Positions 36,086 to 44,947 of a DNA stretch of 64,000 nucleotides are shown here, piece by piece. Made by a program: the position numbers and the translations under genes. The notes under the pieces are model-generated. The model saw nothing but the letters and a program-made list of their open reading frames with translations, did no database searches and had not been told where the DNA came from. Position 1 is the stretch's first letter. Each line of letters starts with the position of its first letter. The stretch spans positions 62,001 through 126,000 of the forward strand of contig NZ_CP150096.1 of the NCBI RefSeq assembly GCF_038396765.1. The letters run 5' to 3'. Source of the DNA: Chitinophaga caseinilytica (GTDB lineage Bacteria; Bacteroidota; Bacteroidia; Chitinophagales; Chitinophagaceae).

Positions 36086-37333
36086 ATGTTATACTATCTG
36101 TTCACTTATCTTAAAAACGAGTTCAACTACACCGGTACCGGGATGTGGCAGTTCATCACGTTCCGTATCACCATGGCGTTGTTGCTCTCGCTCGTGATCT
36201 CGCTGCTGCTCGGCAAGCGCATCGTGAAATACCTGCAGCGCAAGCAGATCGGGGAAACCATCCGCGACCTGGGCCTGGCAGGCGAACAGACCAAAAAAGG
36301 CACTCCCACCATGGGCGGCCTCATCATCCTTTCGGCCATGGTGATCCCCACCCTGCTGTTTGCAAGGGTGATGAACGTATACATCCTCCTGATCCTGCTC
36401 TGCACCGTTTGGCTGGGGCTCATCGGGTTTATCGACGATTACATTAAAGTATTCAAGAAAAATAAGGAAGGGCTCGCGGGAAGATTCAAGATCCTCGGCC
36501 AGGTAGGCCTCGGCATCATCGTAGGCACCACCCTGTACTTCAATGAAAACGTGGTGATGAGCCGCGAGATCATGGACGGCAAGAAACTGGCACCTTACGA
36601 AAAAGTGGTGAGCAACGAACGCGTAACGCCCGACGGGCACCGCTTCGTGGACGTAAAAACCCCCATCACCACCATCCCCTTCGTAAAAAACCACGAGTTC
36701 AACTACAGCAAACTGATTTCCTGGATCCCCGGTGCGGAGAAATTCACTTTCGTGATCTACATCCTCATCGTGATCCTCATCATCACCGCCGTTTCCAACG
36801 GGGCGAACCTGACGGACGGGCTAGACGGCCTGGCGACGGGCGTTTCGGCCGTGATCGGGGTCTGCTTCGGCATATTCGCCTATGTGAGCGGCAACATCCA
36901 GTTCGCGGAATACCTGAATATCATGTACATCCCGCACCTCGGCGAGCTGTCGATCTTCATCGCCGCGTTCGTGGGGGCCTGTGTCGGGTTCCTCTGGTAC
37001 AACGCTTACCCCGCCCAGGTTTTCATGGGCGACACGGGGAGCCTGGCGCTGGGGGGCATCATCGCTTCGCTGGCCATTATCGTCAGGAAAGAATTGCTGC
37101 TGCCCATCATCTGCGGCGTTTTCTTCGTGGAAAGCCTCAGCGTGATGATCCAGGTGGCATATTTCAAGTATACGAAGAAGAAATACGGTGAAGGAAGACG
37201 CGTGTTCCTCATGAGCCCGCTCCACCATCACTACCAGAAGCTCGGATATCATGAAAGCAAGATCGCCGTGCGTTTCTGGATCGTGACGATCATGTGCGTC
37301 GTATTCGCCATCGCCACACTGAAAATGAGATAA
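36086..37333 (+). CDS. mraY: Phospho-MurNAc-pentapeptide transferase MraY
   Basis: A 415-residue polytopic membrane enzyme with about ten spans, which transfers phospho-MurNAc-pentapeptide to undecaprenyl phosphate to form lipid I. Visible are the [10 protein letters not shown] motif, the [16 protein letters not shown] catalytic Asp loop, [25 protein letters not shown] and [12 protein letters not shown] ~45-residue insert after [16 protein letters not shown], absent from E. coli MraY, is typical for Bacteroidota. Confidence 0.97.
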   Translation: MLYYLFTYLKNEFNYTGTGMWQFITFRITMALLLSLVISLLLGKRIVKYLQRKQIGETIRDLGLAGEQTKKGTPTMGGLIILSAMVIPTLLFARVMNVYILLILLCTVWLGLIGFIDDYIKVFKKNKEGLAGRFKILGQVGLGIIVGTTLYFNENVVMSREIMDGKKLAPYEKVVSNERVTPDGHRFVDVKTPITTIPFVKNHEFNYSKLISWIPGAEKFTFVIYILIVILIITAVSNGANLTDGLDGLATGVSAVIGVCFGIFAYVSGNIQFAEYLNIMYIPHLGELSIFIAAFVGACVGFLWYNAYPAQVFMGDTGSLALGGIIASLAIIVRKELLLPIICGVFFVESLSVMIQVAYFKYTKKKYGEGRRVFLMSPLHHHYQKLGYHESKIAVRFWIVTIMCVVFAIATLKMR

Positions 37334-37339
37334 TTGACA

Positions 37340-38683
37340 ATGAAAAAACTCGTCATACTCGGAGCCGGAGAAAGCGGCATTGGTGCGGCCCTGCTGGGTA
37401 AAAAGCAGGGATACGAGGTATTCGTGTCTGACGGTGGCGCCATCAAAGACCTGTACAAACAGGAACTGGCGGTGAACAGTATTCCGTTCGAAGAAGGTCA
37501 TCATTCGTGGGACGTGATCCTGGGCGCCGACGAGATCGTGAAATCGCCAGGCATCCCTGAGAAGTCGGAGCTGATGAAGAAGGTCCGCGAGCGCGGGGTT
37601 TCCGTGATCTCCGAGATCGAATTCGCCTGGCGGCACAGCAAGGATACGAGCAAAGTGATCGCCATCACCGGCAGCAACGGCAAAAGCACCACCACGGCCC
37701 TCACCCACTGGATATTCAGGACAGCGGGCCTCAACGCCGCGCTGGTAGGGAACATCGGGGTGAGCTACGCTAAACAGGTAGCAACCGAACCGGCCGATTA
37801 TTATGTGGTGGAAGTGAGCAGCTTTCAGCTGGACGATATCGTGGACTTCAAACCGAACGTGGCCATTCTCCTCAATATCACGCCCGATCACCTCGACCGG
37901 TACGAGTACAAAATGGAGAATTACGTGGAAAGCAAATTCCGCATCGCCATGAACCAGACAAAGGAAGATTTTTTTATTTATTGTATAGACGACCCGGTGA
38001 TCCGGGAACATTTAGCCAAGAAACCCATTTATTCTACAACAATACCTTTTAGCATTATGGAACAATTGAAAGAAGGTGGATTCATAGCGAACGACCAGCT
38101 GAACATTCAGGTGAAAGAAGACGAACCGGTAATTATGTCGATGTACGATCTGGCATTAAAAGGTAAGCATAATTTGTATAATTCAATGGCAGCAGGGATT
38201 GCAGGCCGCACGATGGATATCCGGAAAGAAAAGATCCGGGAAAGCCTCAGCACGTTCTCCAGCCTGGAGCACAGGATGGAATACGTAACTACCGTGCGCG
38301 GAGTGGATTTTATCAACGACAGTAAAGCCACGAACGTCAATAGCGTATGGTTCGCCCTCGAAAGCATGGAACGCCCCGTGATCCTCATCATGGGCGGTGT
38401 GGACAAGGGGAACGATTACAGCGCTATCCGCGAACTGGTCCGCGAAAAAGTAAAAGCGATCGTTTGCCTCGGGGTCGACAATCGCCCCATTCACGAATCC
38501 CTGTCCAAAGACATGGAAGTGATGGTGAACACCGATAACATGAAAGACGCCGTGGCCCAGGCCTTCAACCTGGCCAGCAAAGGCGATGTGGTATTACTCT
38601 CGCCTGCATGCGCAAGCTTCGACCTCTTCAAGAATTATGAAGAAAGAGGCCGCGCCTTCAAGGATGCGGTGAGGGAACTCTAA
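37340..38683 (+). CDS. murD: UDP-MurNAc-L-alanine:D-glutamate ligase MurD
   Basis: A 447-residue Mur ligase, ATG at 37340 (MKKLVILGAGESGIG; the TTG two codons earlier is less likely). P-loop ITGSNGKSTTTALTHW, EVSSFQLDDI with the Mg-binding Glu, NITPDHLDRY, and C-terminal LLSPACASFDLFKNYEERG. It adds D-Glu to UDP-MurNAc-L-Ala. It follows mraY directly. Confidence 0.97.
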   Translation: MKKLVILGAGESGIGAALLGKKQGYEVFVSDGGAIKDLYKQELAVNSIPFEEGHHSWDVILGADEIVKSPGIPEKSELMKKVRERGVSVISEIEFAWRHSKDTSKVIAITGSNGKSTTTALTHWIFRTAGLNAALVGNIGVSYAKQVATEPADYYVVEVSSFQLDDIVDFKPNVAILLNITPDHLDRYEYKMENYVESKFRIAMNQTKEDFFIYCIDDPVIREHLAKKPIYSTTIPFSIMEQLKEGGFIANDQLNIQVKEDEPVIMSMYDLALKGKHNLYNSMAAGIAGRTMDIRKEKIRESLSTFSSLEHRMEYVTTVRGVDFINDSKATNVNSVWFALESMERPVILIMGGVDKGNDYSAIRELVREKVKAIVCLGVDNRPIHESLSKDMEVMVNTDNMKDAVAQAFNLASKGDVVLLSPACASFDLFKNYEERGRAFKDAVREL

Positions 38684-38701
38684 CAACAAAAACGGAACAA
38701 C

Positions 38702-39867
38702 GTGAACAACTTGCTTCAAAAGACGAAAGGTGACAAGGTGATATGGACGATCGTGTTCTTCCTGTCTGCGGTAAGCTTGTTGGCAGTGTACAGTTCCACA
38801 GGCTCTTTGGCATACCGCGTTTACAGCGGGCATACGGAATACTACCTGTTTAAACAGCTGTCGGTACTCATCCTCGGGATCCTCATCATTTACTTCGCCC
38901 ACAGGGTGAACTATACGATTTACTCGCGGGTGGCGCAGATCGGGTTCCTTTTATCGATCCCGCTGCTCATGTATACCCTCGCATTCGGTTCCAACCTGAA
39001 CGATGCGAGCCGATGGATCAAACTTCCGGTCATCAACCTGACGTTCCAGACTTCCGACATCGCGAAGCTGGCATTGTTCATGTACGTGGCGCGGCAGCTG
39101 TCGAAAAAGCAGGGTGTGATCGATGATTTCAAGAAGGGGTTCCTTCCGATCATTCTGCCGGTTGTCGTGATTTGCGGGCTTATCATGCCGGCGAACATGT
39201 CTACCGCCCTGTTGCTCGGTGCGAGCTGCATGCTGCTCTGCTTCATCGGCCGTGTGCCGTTGAAATACCTCGCAGGCATGATCGCAGCGGGATTGGTGCT
39301 GGTGGTGCTCATGTTCGGGATCGCCAAACTCACGGGCATGGAAGGCCGTACCAAAACATGGATGAGCCGCATCGAGAGTTTTTTTCTGCGGAAACGCATG
39401 AAGAGCCCTACCAGGTGCAGCAGGCGAAGATCGGGATCGTAAACGGCGGATTGCTCGGGAAAGGGCCCGGAAACAGTACGGCAAGAAATTTTCTTCCGCA
39501 CCCGTATTCCGATTTTATTTTTGCGATAATTCTTGAAGAGTATGGTATCTTTGGCGCCTTTTTGGTGATGGCCGCTTACCTCATTTTACTCCTCAGAAGT
39601 ATCCGGATTTTTAAAAATTGTCCGTACGCCTTCGGCGCATTCCTGGCCCTCGGCCTGAGTGTGACGCTGGTTATTCAGGCGCTGATGCATATGGCTGTGA
39701 ACGTGAACCTGTTACCCGTAACGGGGTTAACGTTGCCGCTGGTGAGTATGGGAGGATCGTCGGTAATATTTACCAGTCTTTCCATCGGCATCATCCTCAG
39801 CGTATCGCGGCATGTGGAGGAAGCAGAAAACAAACAGGCGGTAGCTGCGCAGGCAGTGGCCGCATAA
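38702..39867 (+). CDS. ftsW: Septal peptidoglycan polymerase FtsW, frameshifted as read at 39379-39385
   Basis: A SEDS-family membrane glycosyltransferase, partner of FtsI. The GTG at 38702 opens the first half (SLLAVYSSTGSLAYR, DASRWIKLPVINLTFQTSDIAKLALF). After TWMSRIESFF the frame is lost in a seven-T run; the second half is open in another frame (AETHEEPYQVQQAKIGIVNG, GKGPGNSTARNFLPHPYSDFIFA, VTGLTLPLVSMGGSS). One more T restores 388 residues with ten spans. FtsW is normally essential, so a real knock-out is improbable unless another copy exists; a sequence error is the simplest reading. Confidence 0.9.
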
Positions 39868-39882
39868 TCATATAAAACCGAA

Positions 39883-40983
39883 TTGTATTTGGCACACAAG
39901 ATCATCATAGCAGGCGGCGGGACCGGGGGGCACATCTTCCCCGCGATCGCCATCGCCAACGCCATCCGCAAGATCGAAGCGGATGCGGAGATCCTGTTTG
40001 TGGGCGCCAAAGGCAAAATGGAAATGGAAAAGGTACCCCAGGCCGGGTATCCCATCGAAGGGCTGGAGATCGCCGGTTTCAACCGCAGCAATATTTTCAA
40101 GAATATCCTGCTGCCGTTCAAACTGCTCAAATCCCTCCGCCAGGCACGCAACATCCTCCAACGGTTCCAACCCGATGCCGTGGTTGGCGTAGGCGGGTAC
40201 GCATCGTTCCCCATCCTGCGGAAAGCGCAGAAAATGGGCATCCCCACCCTCATCCAGGAACAGAATTCCTATGCGGGCAAAAGCAATAAAATCCTCGGCA
40301 GGAAAGCCAACGTCATCTGCGTAGGCTACGAAGGAATGGAATCCTTCTTCCCGGCCGATAAAATATTATATACCGGCAACCCCGTGCGCGGGTCCATCAC
40401 GCAAAGCGCCGTCACCAAAGACGAAGCCATGCGCCACTTCGGCCTCATGATGGGCAAGCCCACGGTATTTGCAGTAGGCGGAAGCCTGGGAGCCAAGTCC
40501 ATCAACGACGCCCTCCTGCCCCGCCTCGCGGATTTCGTGAATAAAGACGTACAGCTCATCTGGCAAACCGGGAAACTGTATTTCGACACCGCCAAATCCG
40601 CCGCCGCGCCGTTTTCCACCCACGTGAAAGTCTTCGACTTCATCAATGTCATGGACTTCGCGTACAAAGCGGCCGACACCGTCATTTCCCGCGCAGGCGC
40701 CCTCGCCATCGCGGAGCTCTGCGTAGCGCAGAAACCCGTGATCTTCGTGCCCTACCCGTTTGCGGCGGAAGATCACCAAACCAAAAACGCGGAGAGCCTC
40801 GTGCATAAAAACGCCGCACTGCTCATCCCCGACGCCGAAGCCGGCGCCAAACTGGCCAACGAAGCCCTGAGCCTCGTGCAAAACAAGGCGCTCATGCAGC
40901 AACTTGAAACGAACATCGCCCCCCTGGGCAACAAAAACGCAGATATGACCATCGCCCGCGCAGTGCTCGGGCTGATAAAATAA
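39883..40983 (+). CDS. murG: UDP-GlcNAc:lipid I N-acetylglucosaminyltransferase MurG
   Basis: A GT-B glycosyltransferase of 366 residues that makes lipid II at the inner membrane face. N-terminal AGGGTGGHIFPAIAIA, DAVVGVGGYASFPIL, LIQEQNSYAGKSNKIL and AVGGSLGAKSIND are conserved; the UDP site includes VISRAGALAIAEL and PYPFAAEDHQTKNAE. There is no ATG near the start: TTG at 39883 (used here) or TTG at 39889 (MAHKIIIAGGG) are both plausible. It lies 15 bp after ftsW. Confidence 0.95.
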   Translation: MYLAHKIIIAGGGTGGHIFPAIAIANAIRKIEADAEILFVGAKGKMEMEKVPQAGYPIEGLEIAGFNRSNIFKNILLPFKLLKSLRQARNILQRFQPDAVVGVGGYASFPILRKAQKMGIPTLIQEQNSYAGKSNKILGRKANVICVGYEGMESFFPADKILYTGNPVRGSITQSAVTKDEAMRHFGLMMGKPTVFAVGGSLGAKSINDALLPRLADFVNKDVQLIWQTGKLYFDTAKSAAAPFSTHVKVFDFINVMDFAYKAADTVISRAGALAIAELCVAQKPVIFVPYPFAAEDHQTKNAESLVHKNAALLIPDAEAGAKLANEALSLVQNKALMQQLETNIAPLGNKNADMTIARAVLGLIK

Positions 40984-40987
40984 CAGG

Positions 40988-42346
40988 ATGGATTTGAACA
41001 ACTTACATAGGATCTATTTTGTAGGCATCGGAGGCATCGGTATGTCGGCCATCGCACGCTACTTCAACGAAAAAGGAGTGGCCGTGAGCGGATATGACCG
41101 TACTTCCACCCAACTCACGCAACAACTCGAAGCGGAAGGCATCCGCATTCATTATACCGACGACGTTTCACTGCTCGACCGCGAAGCGCAGCTCGTGGTG
41201 TATACACCCGCGATCCCCGCTACCATGTCCGAGCTTGTGTTCTACCGCGAAAACGGGTACGAAGTGGTAAAGCGCAGCGACGTGCTCCAGGAGATCACCC
41301 GCTCGCTGTTCGCCATCACCGTGGCAGGCACCCATGGCAAAACGACCGTTTCCACCATGATCGCCCACCTGCTCCGCGACGCCGGCTACGGCTGCAACGC
41401 CTTCCTCGGCGGCGTAAGCGCCAACTACGGAAAAAATTTCTGGTCGAGCGAAAGGCCCGTAGCCGTCATCGAAGCAGACGAATACGACCGCTCTTTCCTG
41501 AAACTGAGCCCGGACATCGCCGTGCTCACCGCCATGGACCCCGACCATCTCGACATATACGGCACCGCCGAAGAAGTGGAGAAAGCCTTCATCCAGTATT
41601 CCGCCAACATCAAACCGAACGGCACCCTGCTGGCGAAACATGGCTTGCACCGCGCATCGGAGCTGAAAGGCGACAACAAATTGTCGTACAGCCTGCAAAA
41701 CGACGCGGCCGATATCTACGCCACCAACATCCGGCTGGACGATGGCGGGTATGAATTCGACGTGGTGCAGCAGGATTGGATGATCGACAACGTGCAACTG
41801 CGCATCGGCGGCATGCACAACGTCGAAAACGCCGTGGCCGCTATCGCCGTGGCGCATATCCTCGGGATCCCGAACGAAAAAATCCGCGGCGCGGTAGCCT
41901 CCTTCAAAGGCATCCGCCGGCGGTTCGAATACCTGGTGAAGCACGACCGGCATGTGTATATCGACGATTACGCGCATCATCCCGAAGAACTGCGGGCCCT
42001 CATCACGAGCGCCAAAACGTTGTTCAGGGGTAAAAAATGCACCGTGATCTTCCAGCCGCACCTCTTTTCCCGCACGCGCGACTTCGCGGACGGGTTCGGG
42101 GAAACACTGTCGCTGGCCGATGAAGTGATCCTGCTGCCCATCTATCCCGCGCGCGAACTGCCGATCGAGGGCGTTACCACGCAGATGATCGCCGACAGGA
42201 TCCAAGGGCCGGATGTGCATATTATGGACAGGAACGCGGTGCCGGACTGGATAAAATCACATCCCGCCGAACTGCTGATCACCGCCGGGGCCGGAGACAT
42301 CGACCTGCTGCGGGAACCTTTGACAGACATTATTAACAAACAATAA
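40988..42346 (+). CDS. murC: UDP-MurNAc:L-alanine ligase MurC
   Basis: A 452-residue Mur ligase that adds the first amino acid to UDP-MurNAc. FVGIGGIGMSAIARYF, the P-loop VAGTHGKTTVSTMIAH, EADEYDRSFLKL, DPDHLDIYG and C-terminal YIDDYAHHPEELRALI and ITAGAGDIDLL are present. It follows murG by four bases. Confidence 0.97.
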   Translation: MDLNNLHRIYFVGIGGIGMSAIARYFNEKGVAVSGYDRTSTQLTQQLEAEGIRIHYTDDVSLLDREAQLVVYTPAIPATMSELVFYRENGYEVVKRSDVLQEITRSLFAITVAGTHGKTTVSTMIAHLLRDAGYGCNAFLGGVSANYGKNFWSSERPVAVIEADEYDRSFLKLSPDIAVLTAMDPDHLDIYGTAEEVEKAFIQYSANIKPNGTLLAKHGLHRASELKGDNKLSYSLQNDAADIYATNIRLDDGGYEFDVVQQDWMIDNVQLRIGGMHNVENAVAAIAVAHILGIPNEKIRGAVASFKGIRRRFEYLVKHDRHVYIDDYAHHPEELRALITSAKTLFRGKKCTVIFQPHLFSRTRDFADGFGETLSLADEVILLPIYPARELPIEGVTTQMIADRIQGPDVHIMDRNAVPDWIKSHPAELLITAGAGDIDLLREPLTDIINKQ

Positions 42347-42362
42347 AACGAATTCATTCATC

Positions 42363-43415
42363 ATGCAACCTAAAACCAAAACGGCCATGAAGCGCATCGC
42401 GACCGCCCTCCTCTGGGGAGGCGCGCTCACGGGCTTTGTCGTTTTGCTGGCGGCGGCGGTGAATGACAAGAACGATACCAAATGCAAGGGCATCCGCGTT
42501 ACGCTGAAGGGCGACGACCGGAATGCGTTCGTGGACGTGAAGGATGTGAAGGCGATCATCACGGGAGACAAATCCCTCAACCCCACGAACAAGCCCATCA
42601 GCGAAGTGAACCTCGCGCAACTGGAGAAGATCGTGGAAAGGGACCCCTGGATCCGGTCGGCCCAATTGTTTATCGACAACAACGATCTGCTGCAGGTGGA
42701 TGTGGAACAGCGGGATCCCCTCGCCCGGGTGTTCACCTTTTCCGGCAACAGCTTCTACCTCGATGCCGACGGCGAGCGCATCCCGGTTTCGGACAGGTTC
42801 TCCGCCCGGGTGCCCGTGTTCACTAACTTCCCCGCAGACGCGCAAAAACTGCGGAAGGAAGACAGCCTGCTCTACGCGCAAATGCGCGACATGGCGGCGT
42901 ACATCGCGGCAGACACATTCTGGAACGCGCAGGTGGAGCAGGTGGTGATCACCGAAGACCGCAGGTTCGAGTTCATCCCTAAACTCGGCGACCATGTGGT
43001 TTATTTCGGGGACGGCACCGATGTAGCCAACAAATTCGACCGGCTGCTTGTCTTTTACAAAGAAGGACTGAGCAAAGCAGGCTGGAATACATACACGCGG
43101 CTGAACGTAGCGTTCAAAGACCAGGTGATCGGAACGAGAAGGGATGGAAAGAGCGCGCCGCCTCCGCCGATGTATAAGGATTCGTCGGCCGCAGACATTG
43201 CGGTAACAGACGACGACGCAGCGGTTGTAGCGCCCGTGGCCCCGGTAACGGCGGCAGCAGCGCCCAGGCCCGCGGAAAAGAAACCAGAGAAAAAAGTGGA
43301 AAAGAAACAGGAGAAGCCGGCAGCCAAACCCCAAAAACAAACGCCGAAGCCCGCAAGCGCCGAAAGGCAGCCAAGGGCGGTATATCAGAAACCTAATCAA
43401 CGTAATCGCAACTAA
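42363..43415 (+). CDS. ftsQ: Cell division protein FtsQ (DivIB) with long basic tail
   Basis: A 350-residue bitopic protein. A short cytoplasmic part and one span (ATALLWGGALTGFVVLLAAAV) precede a periplasmic POTRA-like domain (IVERDPWIRSAQLFIDNNDLLQVDVEQRDPLARVF) and a beta domain. Its place between murC and ftsA fixes the call. The last ~90 residues are low complexity: an Ala/Pro/Val/Asp stretch, then Lys/Pro/Glu/Ala-rich sequence ending QPRAVYQKPNQRNRN. This periplasmic tail is longer than in most FtsQ and might bind peptidoglycan. Confidence 0.88.
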   Translation: MQPKTKTAMKRIATALLWGGALTGFVVLLAAAVNDKNDTKCKGIRVTLKGDDRNAFVDVKDVKAIITGDKSLNPTNKPISEVNLAQLEKIVERDPWIRSAQLFIDNNDLLQVDVEQRDPLARVFTFSGNSFYLDADGERIPVSDRFSARVPVFTNFPADAQKLRKEDSLLYAQMRDMAAYIAADTFWNAQVEQVVITEDRRFEFIPKLGDHVVYFGDGTDVANKFDRLLVFYKEGLSKAGWNTYTRLNVAFKDQVIGTRRDGKSAPPPPMYKDSSAADIAVTDDDAAVVAPVAPVTAAAAPRPAEKKPEKKVEKKQEKPAAKPQKQTPKPASAERQPRAVYQKPNQRNRN

Positions 43416-43430
43416 AAACAATAAAGAACC

Positions 43431-44840
43431 ATGAATCAGGAAGCTCCCATCATTGTAGGTCTCGACATTGGAACCACGAAGATAGCAGCCATCGCAGGAA
43501 GGAAGAATGAATACGGGAAATTGGAAATCCTCGGATTCGGGAAAGCCCCATCTTTCGGTGTACAGCACGGTATGGTGCTGAATATCGATCAGACCATCAA
43601 GGCCATCAGACAGGCATTGGAGAACTGCTATGCGTCTAACCCCAACCTCGAGATCAACGAGGTATATGTGGGTATCGCAGGCCATCATATCAAAAGTTTG
43701 CAGACCCGCGGAGACATCGTCCGGAATGACACCGACGCTGAAATCTCCCAGAAAGACATTGACCAGCTGATCAACGATCAGTATAAAACGGTTATCCCTG
43801 CCAGCGACCAGATCATTGACGTGATCCCGCAGCAGTACATCGTGGACGCCCTGCAGAACATCACTTATCCCATCGGGATGAGCGGTGTGAAAGTGGGCGC
43901 GAATTTCCACATCATTACCGGCGACAAGAACGCCATCCGCAACATCAACCGCAGCGTGGAGAAATCCGGTCTCCGTATCAAGGACCTGGTGCTCCAGCCC
44001 CTGGCATCCGCGGCGGCTGTTATGTGCGACATGGATTTCGAAGCCGGCGTTGCGATCGTAGACATTGGTGGTGGTACCACCGACCTGGCCGTTTTCTATG
44101 AAGGCGTCCTGAAACATACCGCCGTGATCCCGTACGGCGGTGAAAATATCACCAACGACATTAAGAACGGCCTTGGCGTGCTCAAGACGCAGGCGGAGCA
44201 GATGAAGGTACAGTTCGGTTACGCCCTTGCGGACGAAGCCAAGAACAACGCCTACATCACCATCCCCGGATTGCGCGGCCAAAGCCCGAAAGAGATCTCC
44301 GTGAAAAACCTGGCCCATATCATCCAGGCGCGCATGAGCGAGATCCTCGATTTCGTGGTGTACCATCTGAAACAGATCGGCATGGACAACAAGATGCTCA
44401 ACGGCGGCATCATCCTGACCGGCGGCGGTTCCCAGCTGAAACACCTGATCCAGCTGACGGAATACACCACCGGCGTGAGCGCCCGCATCGGTTACCCCAA
44501 CGAGCACCTCGCCAGCGGGCATACCGACGAGCTGACCAAACCCATGTACGCCACCTGCGTAGGGCTCATTCTCAAAGGCTACAACGACTATGAGAACGAT
44601 CGCCGCGCACTGGAGGAGAATTACGTGAAAATCAACACCAGCTACTTCGCGAAGGAAAGAGTGGCCCGCCAGGCCGAAGAATCCGGAGACGAATGGATGG
44701 AAGAAGCAGAGGAAGAAACGGCAGACGCACGGCAAGACCGTAAGTCGCGCGAGCGCAATGCCTCCCTCAAAGGCTTCCTGGACAGGATGAAAACAAAGAT
44801 CATCGACATGTTCACGGAAGAAGAAGACGCCAAACTGTAA
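43431..44840 (+). CDS. ftsA: Cell division protein FtsA
   Basis: A 469-residue actin-fold ATPase that anchors FtsZ to the membrane. IIVGLDIGTTKIAAIAGRKN (phosphate 1), VAIVDIGGGTTDLAVF (phosphate 2) and IILTGGGSQLKHLIQL (adenosine) motifs are visible, as is the 1C domain after the first motif. The C-terminus after the acidic ESGDEWMEEAEEETADARQ linker ends in the amphipathic helix SLKGFLDRMKTKIIDMF, the membrane target. It lies 15 bp after ftsQ and ahead of ftsZ. Confidence 0.96.
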   Translation: MNQEAPIIVGLDIGTTKIAAIAGRKNEYGKLEILGFGKAPSFGVQHGMVLNIDQTIKAIRQALENCYASNPNLEINEVYVGIAGHHIKSLQTRGDIVRNDTDAEISQKDIDQLINDQYKTVIPASDQIIDVIPQQYIVDALQNITYPIGMSGVKVGANFHIITGDKNAIRNINRSVEKSGLRIKDLVLQPLASAAAVMCDMDFEAGVAIVDIGGGTTDLAVFYEGVLKHTAVIPYGGENITNDIKNGLGVLKTQAEQMKVQFGYALADEAKNNAYITIPGLRGQSPKEISVKNLAHIIQARMSEILDFVVYHLKQIGMDNKMLNGGIILTGGGSQLKHLIQLTEYTTGVSARIGYPNEHLASGHTDELTKPMYATCVGLILKGYNDYENDRRALEENYVKINTSYFAKERVARQAEESGDEWMEEAEEETADARQDRKSRERNASLKGFLDRMKTKIIDMFTEEEDAKL

Positions 44841-44863
44841 AGGTTTCGGCTTGATTGTTGCAA

Positions 44864-44883
44864 TTCATATACGTTCATATAAA
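44864..44883 (+). repeat. Tandem 10-bp repeat in the ftsA-ftsZ gap
   Basis: TTCATATACG followed directly by TTCATATAAA in the 107-bp gap before ftsZ, the largest gap in the late dcw cluster. It may belong to an internal ftsZ promoter, but no clean TAnnTTTG was found there. Confidence 0.25.
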
Positions 44884-44947
44884 AACGATCAAAGTAACGT
44901 AGGATACGGTACACCACTAATACTAACCCATATAAAGAGCTAGAGTC

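Noticed and set aside
39379..39385. Programmed frameshifting in ftsW as the favoured explanation
   Set aside because: No stimulatory structure was seen and five other genes in the window show the same one-base defect, so a common technical cause is simpler.
42354..44735. 793-codon open frame on the minus strand
   Set aside because: Antisense to ftsQ and ftsA, with skewed composition and no recognisable domain.
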